Part shown: in pieces, positions 41,681 to 50,629 of the stretch
How the letters are laid out: each line of letters opens with the position of its first letter
Numbering within the stretch: position 1 is the stretch's first letter
NCBI RefSeq assembly: GCF_008364685.1
Contig: NZ_VTTL01000001.1
Span: forward strand, 248,001 to 312,000
Length of the DNA: 64,000 nucleotides
DNA from: Xanthobacter oligotrophicus
GTDB taxonomy: Bacteria; Pseudomonadota; Alphaproteobacteria; Rhizobiales; Xanthobacteraceae
Direction: 5' to 3'
Program-made: the position numbers and the translations under genes
Notes under the pieces: generated by a model
What the model was told of the DNA's origin: nothing
The model's input: only the letters and a program-made list of their open reading frames with translations
The model's database searches: none

Positions 41681-42433
41681 ATGACCGACATGGCCGAACT
41701 GCAAAAGCGGAAGATGCCGCTCAACCTCGCCATCGTGCACGTGGACCCCGACGCCTTCATCGCCAACTACATGGGCTGGCTCGAAATCACGAAGTTCATC
41801 ACCGACCTGCGTGCGGGCGAGACCACCGTTCCGGCCGACGGCAAGACCCCCACCCTGACCCCCGCCCAGCTCGCCAATGGCGGCGTGCACAATGTGGGCA
41901 ACGACGCGGTCGCCGCCTTCTGCATGACGGCTGCGCTGAAAGGCGACAAAGCCGCGGTGGACAAGGTGGAATCCGCCCTCATCGAGATGATGGGCAAGGA
42001 ATATCCCGGCAATTTCGCGCTCTGGCACTTCCGCACCCAGATCGACACGCCGATCACGCTGGAGGACTTCGTCGGCCAGGCCGGCAAGAAGATGCTGCTG
42101 GGCGACATCCCGCCGCCGCCGCTGCGCGCCAAGGAAAACTGGAGCGCAGGCCTGCGTTTCTTCGAGAAGGCGCGTAAGTCCAACTTCGTGCACGAGATCA
42201 TGTACCCGCTGGCGCTCTGGCATCGCGCCAAGTGGAACGAGACCCTGGAGAAGGGCATCGCCTTCCTCAAGCACATCGAGGACACGGTACCGGTGCTGCG
42301 CGAAACCCTGGAAGAGACGCGCAACGACCAGCCCTTCATCGCCAACATCCTGCTGAAGAATGCGTTCGGCGTGGATATGGAGCTGACCGAGGAATACGAG
42401 GGCTTCCTGCGCTCCCTCGCCCGACGCGACTGA
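41681..42433 (+). CDS. Hypothetical cytoplasmic protein
   Basis: This 250-residue soluble protein has no signal peptide or membrane helix. The sequence is well ordered, with recurrent Trp/Phe and charged helices (NFALWHFRTQIDTPITLEDF; FFEKARKSNFVHEIMYPLALWHRAKWNETL), and looks conserved rather than random. I do not recognise the family or any catalytic motif. ATG 41681 (MTDMAELQKRK) follows a G-rich stretch; nine extra residues are possible from an upstream start at 41654. It is followed by a strong hairpin. Confidence 0.65.
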   Translation: MTDMAELQKRKMPLNLAIVHVDPDAFIANYMGWLEITKFITDLRAGETTVPADGKTPTLTPAQLANGGVHNVGNDAVAAFCMTAALKGDKAAVDKVESALIEMMGKEYPGNFALWHFRTQIDTPITLEDFVGQAGKKMLLGDIPPPPLRAKENWSAGLRFFEKARKSNFVHEIMYPLALWHRAKWNETLEKGIAFLKHIEDTVPVLRETLEETRNDQPFIANILLKNAFGVDMELTEEYEGFLRSLARRD

Positions 42434-42447
42434 GGCCGCCTACCCTG

Positions 42448-42470
42448 CCCTCGCCCCAAGCGGGCGAGGG
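42448..42470. terminator. Bidirectional hairpin between convergent genes
   Basis: CCCTCGCCC at 42448-42456 and GGGCGAGGG at 42462-42470 form a perfect nine-base stem with a five-base loop, between the hypothetical gene and the CorC-like gene. Confidence 0.65.
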
Positions 42471-42488
42471 TGACCTGGGAGAAGATCG

Positions 42489-43805
42489 TCAGGCCTCCCC
42501 GGCGACCTTCTGCCGGTGGAGGACGTGGGGACGGGACACGATCAGCTTGTCGATGCGCCGTCCGTCCATGTCCACGATCTCGAAGCGCCAGCCCAGCGCG
42601 GTGAAGACCGCGCCTTCCTGCGGCAGCTCCTTGATGTGCGAGAGGGCGAAGCCCGCCACCGTGTGGTAGCCGTCATCCACCGGAAAGCCCACGTCGAGCA
42701 GATCCCGCAGTTCGTCGATGGGCGTGTCGCCGGCCACCAGATAGCTGCCGTCCTGCCGCTCCACCACGTTGCGGGCCTCGTTGTACTCAGGCGCATCCAC
42801 CGAGCCGGTGATGGCGAGGAGCAGGTCGTAGCCGGTGACGACGCCGGCCATGTCGCCGTACTCGTCCACCACGATGCCCATGGGTACTTCGGCCCCGCGC
42901 AGGATGCGCATGGCCTCCAGCGCCCCCACATTCTCCACGATGAACGGCACCTGCTGCACGAACTGGCGGGGATCGGGCCGCTCGCCCTTGAGATAGGCGT
43001 CGAGCACCCGCTTGGCCTGGATGACGCCGATGGTCTCCTCCGGCGAGCCCTCGCAGGCGGGCAGGCGCGAATGGGGCGTGTGGAGGAGCACCTGGCGCAC
43101 CTCTTCCGCATCCTTGGAGATGTCCACCCACTCCACGTCGGGCCGCGGCGTCATGATGGCGGTCACCGGCCGGTCGGCGAGGCGCATCACGCCCGCGATC
43201 ATGCGCCGCTCGGCGGGATCGATGACGCCGGCGGTCTCGGCCTCGGTGATGATGGCGCGGATTTCCTCGTCGGTGACCGCGCTGGAGCTGGATCCGCGCT
43301 CGCCGAGCAGCCGCAGCGCCAGACGCGTCGACTTGTCGAGCAGCCACACCGCCGGCAGCGACACCTTGGACAGGGTGATCATCAGCGGCGCCAGGATGCA
43401 GGCCAGCGGCTCGGGATTCTGCAGGGCCAGCCGCTTGGGGATGAGCTCGCCGATCACCAGAGACACATAGGTGATGGCGGCCACCACCACGGTATAGCCG
43501 ATGGGCTGGGCGAAGCTGTCCGGCATGCCGGAGTCACGCAGGAAGCTGCTGAAGGTTTCACCCAGGCTGGCGCCGGAAAAGGCGCCGGCGAGAATGCCGA
43601 TGAGGGTGATGCCGATCTGGACCGTGGAGAGGAAGCGGCCCGGATCCTCGCCGAGCCTCAGCGCGGCAATTGCCCCGCGGCGGCCCCGGTCGGCCAGGGT
43701 CTTCAGCCGCGCCGGGCGCGACGAGACGATGGACAATTCCGCTGCGGCGAGAACGGCATTGAGCAACACCAGGAAAAGGACGATCAGGATTTCGAGCAAA
43801 GGCAT
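42489..43805 (-). CDS. CNNM/CorC-type membrane protein
   Basis: The product is 438 residues from ATG 43805 (MPLLEILIVLFLVLLNAVLAAAELS). Residues ~1-185 are the DUF21/CNNM membrane domain; ~200-325 are two CBS domains (VTAIMTPRPDVEWVD; FIVENVGALEAMRIL); the last ~80 are the CorC/HlyC transporter-associated domain. Such proteins act in Mg2+/Co2+ efflux or homeostasis; the old annotation hemolysin is by homology. Its gene has its own upstream space of 233 bases before divergent aroC. Confidence 0.9.
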   Translation of the reverse strand: MPLLEILIVLFLVLLNAVLAAAELSIVSSRPARLKTLADRGRRGAIAALRLGEDPGRFLSTVQIGITLIGILAGAFSGASLGETFSSFLRDSGMPDSFAQPIGYTVVVAAITYVSLVIGELIPKRLALQNPEPLACILAPLMITLSKVSLPAVWLLDKSTRLALRLLGERGSSSSAVTDEEIRAIITEAETAGVIDPAERRMIAGVMRLADRPVTAIMTPRPDVEWVDISKDAEEVRQVLLHTPHSRLPACEGSPEETIGVIQAKRVLDAYLKGERPDPRQFVQQVPFIVENVGALEAMRILRGAEVPMGIVVDEYGDMAGVVTGYDLLLAITGSVDAPEYNEARNVVERQDGSYLVAGDTPIDELRDLLDVGFPVDDGYHTVAGFALSHIKELPQEGAVFTALGWRFEIVDMDGRRIDKLIVSRPHVLHRQKVAGEA

Positions 43806-44038
43806 GGCGGGGTAGAAAATTCTCCGTCGGCGCTCCTCATAGCACATCTGCGCATGCCTGTGTGACAGGCTCGCCACATTTGACGCCATGATTTGAGAAA
43901 CCCGGTTATCCCTGCGCCGCGATGCACATTCCGCGCCGAGCTTGGGCCAGACGTTGGAGGCCAAGCTTCGAGACATGAGTTTCCTCGGGCGTGATCCTCG
44001 TTTATTGAGCCGGGACGAGTGAGGGATTTTGTCGCGTC

Positions 44039-45151
44039 ATGTCGTTCAACACGTTCGGGCATCTGTTTCGGGTCACCACCTTCGGCGAGAGCCACGGGGC
44101 GGCCATCGGCTGCGTGGTGGACGGCTGCCCGCCGAACCTGCGCTTTGCCCTTGAAGACGTGCAGTCCGCCCTCGACCGGCGGCGGCCCGGCCAGTCGCGC
44201 TTCACCACCCAGCGGCGCGAGCCGGACCAGGTGAAGGTGCTGTCCGGCACGCTGGAGCATCCCGAAGGCGGCCTCGTCACCACCGGGACGCCCATCGCCC
44301 TCCTCATCGAGAATGTGGACCAGCGCTCCAAGGATTATGCCGACATCGCCGGTGCCTACCGGCCGGGGCATGCGGATTTCACCTACGACATCAAGTACGG
44401 CATCCGCGACCATCGCGGCGGCGGGCGCTCCTCGGCGCGGGAGACGGCGACGCGGGTCGCCGCCGGCGCCATCGCCGCCAAGGTGCTGCCCGGCGTCACC
44501 GTGCGCGGGGCGGTGGTGCGCATCGGCGAGATCGAGGTCGACCGCAGCCGCTGGGACTGGAACGAGGTCCCCAACAACCCCTTCTTCTGCCCCGACCCGA
44601 AGACAGTGCCGCTCTGGGAAGAGTATCTGGATACCGTCCGCAAGGCCGGCTCCTCCATCGGCGCTGTGGTGGAACTGGTGGCGGAAGGCGTCCCGGCGGG
44701 CCTCGGCGCCCCGCTCTACGGCAAGCTGGACGCCGATCTCGCCAGCGCCTTGCTGGGCATCAATGCGGCCAAGGGGGTGGAAATCGGCGAGGGCTTCAAC
44801 GCCGCCCGCCTTACCGGCGAGGAGAATGCCGACGAGATGCGCCTCGGCAACGAGGGGCGTCCGCAATTCCTCTCCAACCATGCGGGCGGCATCCTTGGCG
44901 GCATCGCCACCGGGGCGCCCATCGTGGCCCGGTTCGCGCTGAAGCCAACCTCCTCCATCCTCACGCCCCGGCAGACCGTGGACCGCACCGGCCAGGAGAC
45001 GGAGATCTTCACCAAGGGCCGTCACGACCCCTGCGTCGGCATCCGCGCGGTGCCGGTGGGCGAGGCCATGATGTGGTGCGTGCTCGCCGACCACTTCCTG
45101 CGCCACCGCGGGCAGGTGGGTGAGAGCGTGGCCTGGCCGTTCAGGGGGTGA
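44039..45151 (+). CDS. aroC: Chorismate synthase
   Basis: This 370-residue FMN-dependent enzyme makes chorismate from 5-enolpyruvylshikimate-3-phosphate, the last common step to aromatic amino acids and folate. The motifs [36 protein letters not shown] and [16 protein letters not shown] are all present. Length is normal. There are no other aro genes beside it. Confidence 0.97.
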   Translation: MSFNTFGHLFRVTTFGESHGAAIGCVVDGCPPNLRFALEDVQSALDRRRPGQSRFTTQRREPDQVKVLSGTLEHPEGGLVTTGTPIALLIENVDQRSKDYADIAGAYRPGHADFTYDIKYGIRDHRGGGRSSARETATRVAAGAIAAKVLPGVTVRGAVVRIGEIEVDRSRWDWNEVPNNPFFCPDPKTVPLWEEYLDTVRKAGSSIGAVVELVAEGVPAGLGAPLYGKLDADLASALLGINAAKGVEIGEGFNAARLTGEENADEMRLGNEGRPQFLSNHAGGILGGIATGAPIVARFALKPTSSILTPRQTVDRTGQETEIFTKGRHDPCVGIRAVPVGEAMMWCVLADHFLRHRGQVGESVAWPFRG

Positions 45152-45275
45152 GCGGCGCTCCGTGCTGGAGCATGACTGTATAGTCCTTCAGGCAGACAGT
45201 ATTTTCAGGGCATGGGAACGTGGTGGGCGCCCCTGCGTTAGGTCAGCATACGTCTTCTCTCGGGAGGTTAAGCGA

Positions 45276-45665
45276 ATGCAGACCAACGTGCAGAACCCCA
45301 ACATCACGGAAACCCCCAGCCTCGTCGCCAGCGACATGGTGGTGGGCACCGCCGTCTACGATCCGCAGGACCAGAAAATCGGCTCGGTCGAGCGGCTGAT
45401 CCTGGAGAAAAGCAGCGGCCGGGTGTCCTACGCCGTGCTGAGCTTCGGCGGCTTCCTCGGCATTGGCGAGGATTATTACCCCGTGCCGTGGCAGATGCTG
45501 ACCTATGACGAAGCGGTCGGCGGCTTCCGCGTGAACATCTCGCGCGAGCAGATCGAGGGTGCGCCGAAATACAATCCGTCCGACGAATATGACTGGAGCT
45601 CGGACAACGGGCGACGGGTGTCGGACCATTATGGCGTGCCGCCCTTCAGCACGACCGCCATGTGA
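45276..45665 (+). CDS. PRC-barrel domain protein
   Basis: This 129-residue protein starts at ATG 45276 (MQTNVQNPNITETPSLV), preceded by GGGAGG. A PRC-barrel domain covers about residues 16-100 (ASDMVVGTAVYDPQDQKIGSVERLIL...GGFLGIGEDYYPVPWQML), followed by a Tyr/Asp/Ser-rich tail. PRC-barrel proteins occur in RNA processing (RimM) and photosynthetic reaction centres, but small free-standing ones in alphaproteobacteria are stress-associated with unclear roles. It is followed by a clean intrinsic terminator. Confidence 0.85.
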   Translation: MQTNVQNPNITETPSLVASDMVVGTAVYDPQDQKIGSVERLILEKSSGRVSYAVLSFGGFLGIGEDYYPVPWQMLTYDEAVGGFRVNISREQIEGAPKYNPSDEYDWSSDNGRRVSDHYGVPPFSTTAM

Positions 45666-45689
45666 TCGCGGCCCAAGCCCCGCAACGGA

Positions 45690-45715
45690 AAGGCTGCCTC
45701 CCCGGCAGCCTTTTT
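45690..45715 (+). terminator. Intrinsic terminator after the PRC-barrel gene
   Basis: AAGGCTGCC pairs with GGCAGCCTT across a five-base loop and is followed by TTTTT, a classic rho-independent terminator. Confidence 0.9.
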
Positions 45716-45728
45716 GCCGACCGCAAAA

Positions 45729-45770
45729 TTCAGCAAACGTGAATATTGCAAATTTTTCATTGTCACTGAA
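45729..45770. promoter_or_regulatory. Tandem TTCA-N7-TGAA operator-like sites before ribBX
   Basis: Two palindromes with identical arms, TTCA-GCAAACG-TGAA (45729-45743) and TTCA-TTGTCAC-TGAA (45756-45770), are 27 bases apart centre to centre in an AT-rich stretch ending 23 bases before the ribBX start. They fit a dimeric Cro/CI-like repressor; the protein encoded next has such a domain at its N-terminus. No FMN riboswitch fits in the 78 bases between terminator and start. Confidence 0.55.
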
Positions 45771-45793
45771 TTTTCCCGCGCTATGCTGCCGGC

Positions 45794-47107
45794 ATGAAGC
45801 TCGCGGAATGGCTTTCAGCGACCGGAACGAAGCGTAGCGCCTTTGCGAAGCAGGTGGGCATGTCGCCCGCCAGCGTCACGGCCCTGTGCAACGACGACCG
45901 CGCCTGGATCTCCCGCGAGACCGCCGAGAAGATCGCGCAGGCCACGGGACACGAGGTCACGCCCAACGATTTCCTCGGGCTTCCCGCGCCCAGTATCCGA
46001 GGTTTACCCGTGACCGATAATACCCAGGCCCGCGTCCAGTCCGCCATCGAAGCGTTCGCGCGGGGAGAGATCGTGGTCGTCACCGACGACGACGATCGGG
46101 AGAACGAAGGCGACCTCATCCTCGCCGCCTCCCTCGCCACGCCGGAGAAGATGGCCTTCGTCATCCGCAACACCTCCGGCATCGTGTGCACGCCTCTGCC
46201 CCCGTCCGAGGCCAAGCGGCTCCGGCTCGATCCCATGGTGTCGAACAACGACGCCCCCATGGGCACCGCCTTCACCATCTCCATCGACGTGAAGCACGGC
46301 ACCACCACCGGCATCTCGGCGGAAGAACGCACCAACACCGTGCGGGCGCTGGCCAATCCCAACATGGGCGCGGCCGACTTCGTGCGGCCGGGCCACGTCT
46401 TCCCGCTCATCGCCAAGGAAGGCGGCGTGCTCATGCGCTCGGGCCACACCGAGGCGGCCGTGGACCTTTGCCGCCTTGCCGGCGTGCCGCCGGTGGGCGT
46501 CATCGCCGAGTTGGTGAACGACGACGGCACCGTGCAGCGCGGACCGCAGGTTACCGCCTTCTCCGAGAAGCATGGCCTCACCCGCATCTCGGTGGCGGAC
46601 CTCATCTCCTACCGCCAGGCCCGCGAGAAGCTGGTGACACGGGCGGCGGAATTCCCCGTGCCCACCTGCGTCGGCGAGCTGCAAGGCTTTTCCTACATCA
46701 CGCCGTTTGATCCGGTGAACCACCTGGCTCTGGTCAAGGGCCGCATCGGCGACGGCGAGAAGGTGCTGGTGCGCCTGCACCGCGCCGATCCCATCGCCGA
46801 CGCCTTCGGCGGCGGCAAGACCATCCAGCGCGCGCTGGAACGCATTGAGGCAGAAGGGCGCGGCGTGCTGGTCTATCTGCGCGACGGCACCGCCGGCGTG
46901 CCGGCCATCGCCATGGGCCACGGCGGGGAAAAGTCCTCCAGCGAGATCGAGCGCGACCGCCACTGGCGTGAGGTGGGCCTCGGCGCCCAGATCCTGCGCG
47001 ACCTCGGCATCGTCTCGATTCGCCTCCTCTCCTCCAAGTCCCGCACCTATGTGGGCCTCGCCGGCTTCGGCATCGAGATCGTGGATACGGAGTCCCTCGA
47101 CTCCTGA
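45794..47107 (+). CDS. ribB: HTH-RibB-RibX fusion: 3,4-dihydroxy-2-butanone 4-phosphate synthase
   Basis: This is a 437-residue protein with three parts. Residues ~1-65 are a Cro/CI-like helix-turn-helix (GTKRSAFAKQVGMSPASVTALC...WISRETAEKIAQATG). Residues ~76-280 are RibB, which converts ribulose 5-phosphate to the riboflavin precursor: DDDDRENEGDL at 98-107 and GHVFPLIAKEGGVLMRSGHTEAAVDL. Residues ~290-437 resemble GTP cyclohydrolase II but lack the three zinc Cys (RLHRADPIADAFGG replaces the CxxxxxDxFGSLRCDCG region), so this RibA-like (RibX) part is inactive. An internal GTG (46010) could make a protein without the HTH. Confidence 0.88.
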   Translation: MKLAEWLSATGTKRSAFAKQVGMSPASVTALCNDDRAWISRETAEKIAQATGHEVTPNDFLGLPAPSIRGLPVTDNTQARVQSAIEAFARGEIVVVTDDDDRENEGDLILAASLATPEKMAFVIRNTSGIVCTPLPPSEAKRLRLDPMVSNNDAPMGTAFTISIDVKHGTTTGISAEERTNTVRALANPNMGAADFVRPGHVFPLIAKEGGVLMRSGHTEAAVDLCRLAGVPPVGVIAELVNDDGTVQRGPQVTAFSEKHGLTRISVADLISYRQAREKLVTRAAEFPVPTCVGELQGFSYITPFDPVNHLALVKGRIGDGEKVLVRLHRADPIADAFGGGKTIQRALERIEAEGRGVLVYLRDGTAGVPAIAMGHGGEKSSSEIERDRHWREVGLGAQILRDLGIVSIRLLSSKSRTYVGLAGFGIEIVDTESLDS

Positions 47108-47326
47108 GGCTCGCAATCCCCTGCGTGAATTTTGTGCAGCGCGGGGCGGGCTAAGCCGTTGTGACAGAACGACGACAGACTTGCCCCGCAGGACGAAGCC
47201 AGCGATCGCAACGCTTCGCCCGAAATCGTGAGCTAAAAACAGGCGGCTAATCTCTTTTCGACCCCGATGGAAGGTGTCAGCATCCGTGTGACGTGATGCC
47301 GCGCTTTCCCATCGGGAGAGAAAACC

Positions 47327-48181
47327 ATGTTTTCGCGCCGCTTCTGGTCCCGGCCCCTGGTTCGGTCCCTGGTTTCAAGCCGCCTCGTTCTAGGCCTCGC
47401 GCTCCTTGTCCTCGCCGGCACCACGACGGCCCGCGCCGGTAGCAGCGGCATCGACGTGGATCTCGAACTCGTCCTCGCCGTGGACGTCTCCTATTCCATG
47501 GACACGGAAGAGCAGGCCCTCCAGCGCGAGGGCTATGCCTCCGCCGTCGTCTCCCGCGAATTCCTCGATGCCTTGCGCCTTGGTCCCTCGGGGCGCATCG
47601 CGGTGGAATATGTGGAATGGGCGGGCGACGGCGAGCAGAAGGTGGTGGTGGACTGGCGCATCATCGACGGCCCCCAGACCGCCAAGGCCTTCGCCGACGC
47701 TGTGCTGGGCGCGCCGCTGCGGCGGGTGTACCGCACCTCCATATCGAGCGCCCTGCTGTTCAGCGCCGACCAGTTCGACCTCAACGGCTACAAGGGCCTG
47801 CGGCGCGTCATCGACGTTTCCGGCGACGGCGTGAACAACCAGGGCCCGCCGGTGGCCCTGGCCCGCGATTCCGTGGTGCAGCGGGGCATCACCGTGAACG
47901 GGCTGCCCCTGCTGCTGAAGCGCGGCGCCTCCTCCGCCCTCGATGTGCCGGAGCTGGACGCCTATTACGAGGATTGCGTCATCGGCGGGCCGGGCGCCTT
48001 CGTCATCCCGGTGCAGCATACGGAAGAGTTTGCCCGCGCCATCAAGACCAAGCTGGTGATGGAGGTGGCGGGCGTTGTGCCACCGCCCGGCCCCGGCCTC
48101 GTCCAGCGCGCGGCGGCCACCGAGCCGCGGGTCTCCTGCACCATCGGCGAGAAGATCTGGATGGATCACTGGGCAAATTAG
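47327..48181 (+). CDS. Secreted VWA-domain protein (DUF1194)
   Basis: This 284-residue product has a signal peptide (about 1-37, VLGLALLVLAGTTTARA). The rest is a von Willebrand A-type fold of the DUF1194 family: MIDAS motif DVSYSMD at residues 53-59, SISSALLFSADQF and RRVIDVSGDGVNNQGPP. The domain binds a divalent metal and probably a protein partner in the periplasm. The function is unknown. It is monocistronic and followed by a palindromic repeat. Confidence 0.9.
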   Translation: MFSRRFWSRPLVRSLVSSRLVLGLALLVLAGTTTARAGSSGIDVDLELVLAVDVSYSMDTEEQALQREGYASAVVSREFLDALRLGPSGRIAVEYVEWAGDGEQKVVVDWRIIDGPQTAKAFADAVLGAPLRRVYRTSISSALLFSADQFDLNGYKGLRRVIDVSGDGVNNQGPPVALARDSVVQRGITVNGLPLLLKRGASSALDVPELDAYYEDCVIGGPGAFVIPVQHTEEFARAIKTKLVMEVAGVVPPPGPGLVQRAAATEPRVSCTIGEKIWMDHWAN

Positions 48182-48244
48182 GGCAATTCCAGCAAAAGTG
48201 CGAAGCGGTTTTGCGTCCGGAATTGCGATTAAACAAAGGTTTAG

Positions 48245-48292
48245 AGCGTTTTCGAGCGAAGTGGATACCGGTTCGCGTGAAGAAAACGCGTC
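48245..48292. repeat. 48-bp interspersed palindromic repeat, copy 2
   Basis: Identical over 48 bases to 7037-7084 and likewise placed between convergent genes, here the VWA gene and the IPP isomerase gene. The GCGTTTTC/GAAAACGC ends can form a hairpin. Confidence 0.85.
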
Positions 48293-48311
48293 AACATAAG
48301 CTCTAGTCCGT

Positions 48312-49343
48312 TCAATCGGCTTTCGTGAGCGGCACCAGGCGTAGCGCCGCAAGGTCCGCCGCGCCGGTGGCAAAGCAGGCGATGCGCAGTTGGTCCGTCA
48401 TCAACGAAAAATGCTCCACCACCGCCTCGGTGGAGGTGACGGCCGCCTTGAGCGTGCCCGCCGCCTGACCCACGAGATCGGCGCCGAGCCGGATAGCCTT
48501 GGCCGCATCCACCCCGTGCCGCACGCCGCCGGATGCGATGAGGGGGAGATCCGGGCAGGCCGCCCGGGCCTCCACCACCGCCTGGGCGGTAGGAATGCCC
48601 CAATCGGCGAAGGCGGAGGCCACGGCGCGGCTGCGCCCGGTGCCGCGCTCGCCTTCCACCAGCGCCCAGTTGGTGCCCCCTGCCCCGGCCACGTCCAGCG
48701 CCGCGACCCCGCAGTCCGCGAGCCGGCGAGCCACGGTCCCGGAAAGGCCGAAGCCGACCTCTTTCACCACCACCGGCACGGGCAATCCGGCGCAGAGCGA
48801 GGCAATGCGATCAAGGACGCCGCGCCAATCCCGGTCGCCGCCCTGCTGGATCGCCTCCTGCAACGGGTTGAGATGGATGACGAGGGCATCCGCCCCGATC
48901 ATCTCCACCGCGCGGTGGGCCGCATCCAGGCCGCTCGCGGCCCGAAGCTGGGCGGCACCGAGATTGGCGAAGAGCGCGATGTCCGGCGCCCGCCGCCGCA
49001 GGTCCGCCCCCAGGCCACTGGCCGAACCGTTCTCGATGGCGATGCGCTGGGAGCCGACGCCCAGCGCGATGCCCAGCGCCTGCGCCGCCTCGGCGAGGTG
49101 GGCGTTGATAGCTTCCGCCCGCGCCGGGCCGCCGGTCATGGCGGAGATCAGGAACGGCGCCTTCAGGGTGCGGCCGAGAAAGCGCGTGCCGAGGTCGATG
49201 GCGTCGAGATCGAGTTCCGGCAACGCGCAATGGATGAAGCGTACCCGGTCGAAGCCCGCATCCACGCGCGAGGCCACACGCCCGCCCGCGAGCACGATGT
49301 CGATATGGTCTTCCTTGCGCCGACCCGCGCCGCTTTCGTCCAT
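48312..49343 (-). CDS. fni: Type 2 isopentenyl-diphosphate delta-isomerase
   Basis: This 343-residue FMN enzyme interconverts IPP and DMAPP, starting units for prenyl chains. Motifs are [27 protein letters not shown] (with active-site Lys/Glu region), VAGAGGTNW and [20 protein letters not shown] 49343 ([15 protein letters not shown]) starts with the family's RKxDHI motif. It is divergent from the prenyl synthase gene; together they supply prenyl diphosphates. Bacteria using the MEP pathway do not strictly need it, and it often marks carotenoid or hopanoid clusters. Confidence 0.92.
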   Translation of the reverse strand: MDESGAGRRKEDHIDIVLAGGRVASRVDAGFDRVRFIHCALPELDLDAIDLGTRFLGRTLKAPFLISAMTGGPARAEAINAHLAEAAQALGIALGVGSQRIAIENGSASGLGADLRRRAPDIALFANLGAAQLRAASGLDAAHRAVEMIGADALVIHLNPLQEAIQQGGDRDWRGVLDRIASLCAGLPVPVVVKEVGFGLSGTVARRLADCGVAALDVAGAGGTNWALVEGERGTGRSRAVASAFADWGIPTAQAVVEARAACPDLPLIASGGVRHGVDAAKAIRLGADLVGQAAGTLKAAVTSTEAVVEHFSLMTDQLRIACFATGAADLAALRLVPLTKAD

Positions 49344-49487
49344 CGACCCTCGCCGGCACCCACCTTCAAAACGAGAACGCGTTTTGCCTGAAGCCGCGGC
49401 GAGGACGCCACACGCCGGCAGAATCTGTCGCGCGGCGCGCCTCGCGCTCTGGCATCCTTCCTTAAGGGGTGATCTAAAGTCGTTCAA

Positions 49488-49516
49488 GGCAACGTATTTT
49501 GGCAACGTATCTTGCC
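49488..49516. promoter_or_regulatory. Repeated operator-like element between fni and crtE
   Basis: GGCAACGTATTTT (49488-49500) is followed directly by GGCAACGTATCTT (49501-49513), twelve of thirteen bases equal, and GGCAA-N6-TTGCC forms an inverted repeat at 49501-49516. It lies in the divergent promoter region, so it could control both prenyl genes. Confidence 0.45.
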
Positions 49517-49561
49517 AGCAGGGGTACGCCCCCGCAGCACAGCTTGAGATGAGGGGCGTGG

Positions 49562-50629
49562 ATGGCGCAGAAGGGCGGACGGGACCGGCGGACCTCGGGA
49601 GGTTCGCACGACGCGCTGCGGCCGGGCGCCTCGCAAGGTGGTTCCACCCTGGCGCTGGCCGTAGCGGAGCCGGAGACCCGGACACCGGATGGACGCATGC
49701 AGGATCTGGAAGAGCCGACGACCGCCGCCTTCCCGCCGCGCTCGCGCGACCTGTCCTTCCTGCGTGCGGTGATCGATCGCCGGCTCGGACTGCTGGTGCC
49801 GCCGGCCGCGTCCCATCCGGCCGTGCTGCATGCCGCCATGCGGCATATCCTGCTCTCGCCCGGCAAGCGGCTGCGCCCCCTGCTCACCCTTGCCGCCGCG
49901 ATCCAGCTCAACGCCTCCGAGCATGCGGTGCTGGATTTCGGCTGCGCACTGGAGATGATCCACGCCTCGTCCCTGATCGTCGACGACCTGCCGTGCATGG
50001 ACGACGCCGCCATGCGGCGCGCCCAGCCCACCACCCATGTGCAGTACGGCGAGGACGTGGCAGTGCTGGCTTCCATCGGCCTGCTGTCGCGCGCCTTCGG
50101 GGTGGCTGCGGCGGCGCCGGGGGTGAGCGAGCACGCCCGCCTCGAAGCGGTGGCCATCCTCTCCATGGCGGTGGGCTCGCTGGGCCTGTGCGGTGGCCAG
50201 TATGACGACCTGCGCCCGAGCCCCGGCCGCAGCCTTTCCGCCACCGAGGACGTGAACCGCCGCAAGACCGGTGTGCTGTTCTCGGCCGCGGTGGAGATCG
50301 CCGGCCATGTGGCGGCGGCGGACGAGACCCAGATGAGCCATCTCAAGGCGCTGGCCGGGCATGTGGGCCGCGCCTACCAGATCCTCGACGACATCCTCGA
50401 CGCTTCCGCCTCCTCCACCAGCCTCGGCAAGGACGTGGGCAAGGACGCCCACAAGGCCACCGTCATCGCCTCCCTCGGCGCGCCGCGCGCGCGCAAGCTC
50501 TTGTCCGAGCACTTGGCCGGCGCGCTCGCCGCCTCTCAGGAGCTGGGGGCCAACACGGAAGGCCAGGAGCCCCTGCGCGATTTCATGACCGCAGCCTTCG
50601 GCGAACTGATGGGGCCGCTGGCGCCGTGA
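49562..50629 (+). CDS. crtE: Polyprenyl diphosphate synthase, GGPP-type (CrtE/IspA)
   Basis: This 355-residue trans-prenyltransferase has the first Asp-rich motif DDLPCMDD at 141-148 ([16 protein letters not shown]) and the second, DDILD, at 276-280 ([13 protein letters not shown]). The residues around the first motif resemble GGPP synthases of carotenoid pathways more than FPP synthase, but chain length cannot be certain. The N-terminal ~45 residues are an extension; ATG 49697 is an alternative start. The stop overlaps the ABC ATPase start (GTGA), so it heads a three-gene operon. No phytoene synthase gene is nearby in the window. Confidence 0.87.
   Translation: MAQKGGRDRRTSGGSHDALRPGASQGGSTLALAVAEPETRTPDGRMQDLEEPTTAAFPPRSRDLSFLRAVIDRRLGLLVPPAASHPAVLHAAMRHILLSPGKRLRPLLTLAAAIQLNASEHAVLDFGCALEMIHASSLIVDDLPCMDDAAMRRAQPTTHVQYGEDVAVLASIGLLSRAFGVAAAAPGVSEHARLEAVAILSMAVGSLGLCGGQYDDLRPSPGRSLSATEDVNRRKTGVLFSAAVEIAGHVAAADETQMSHLKALAGHVGRAYQILDDILDASASSTSLGKDVGKDAHKATVIASLGAPRARKLLSEHLAGALAASQELGANTEGQEPLRDFMTAAFGELMGPLAP

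Noticed and set aside
45716..45793. FMN riboswitch before ribBX
   Set aside because: The space between the terminator and the start codon is only 78 bases and lacks the conserved RFN helices.
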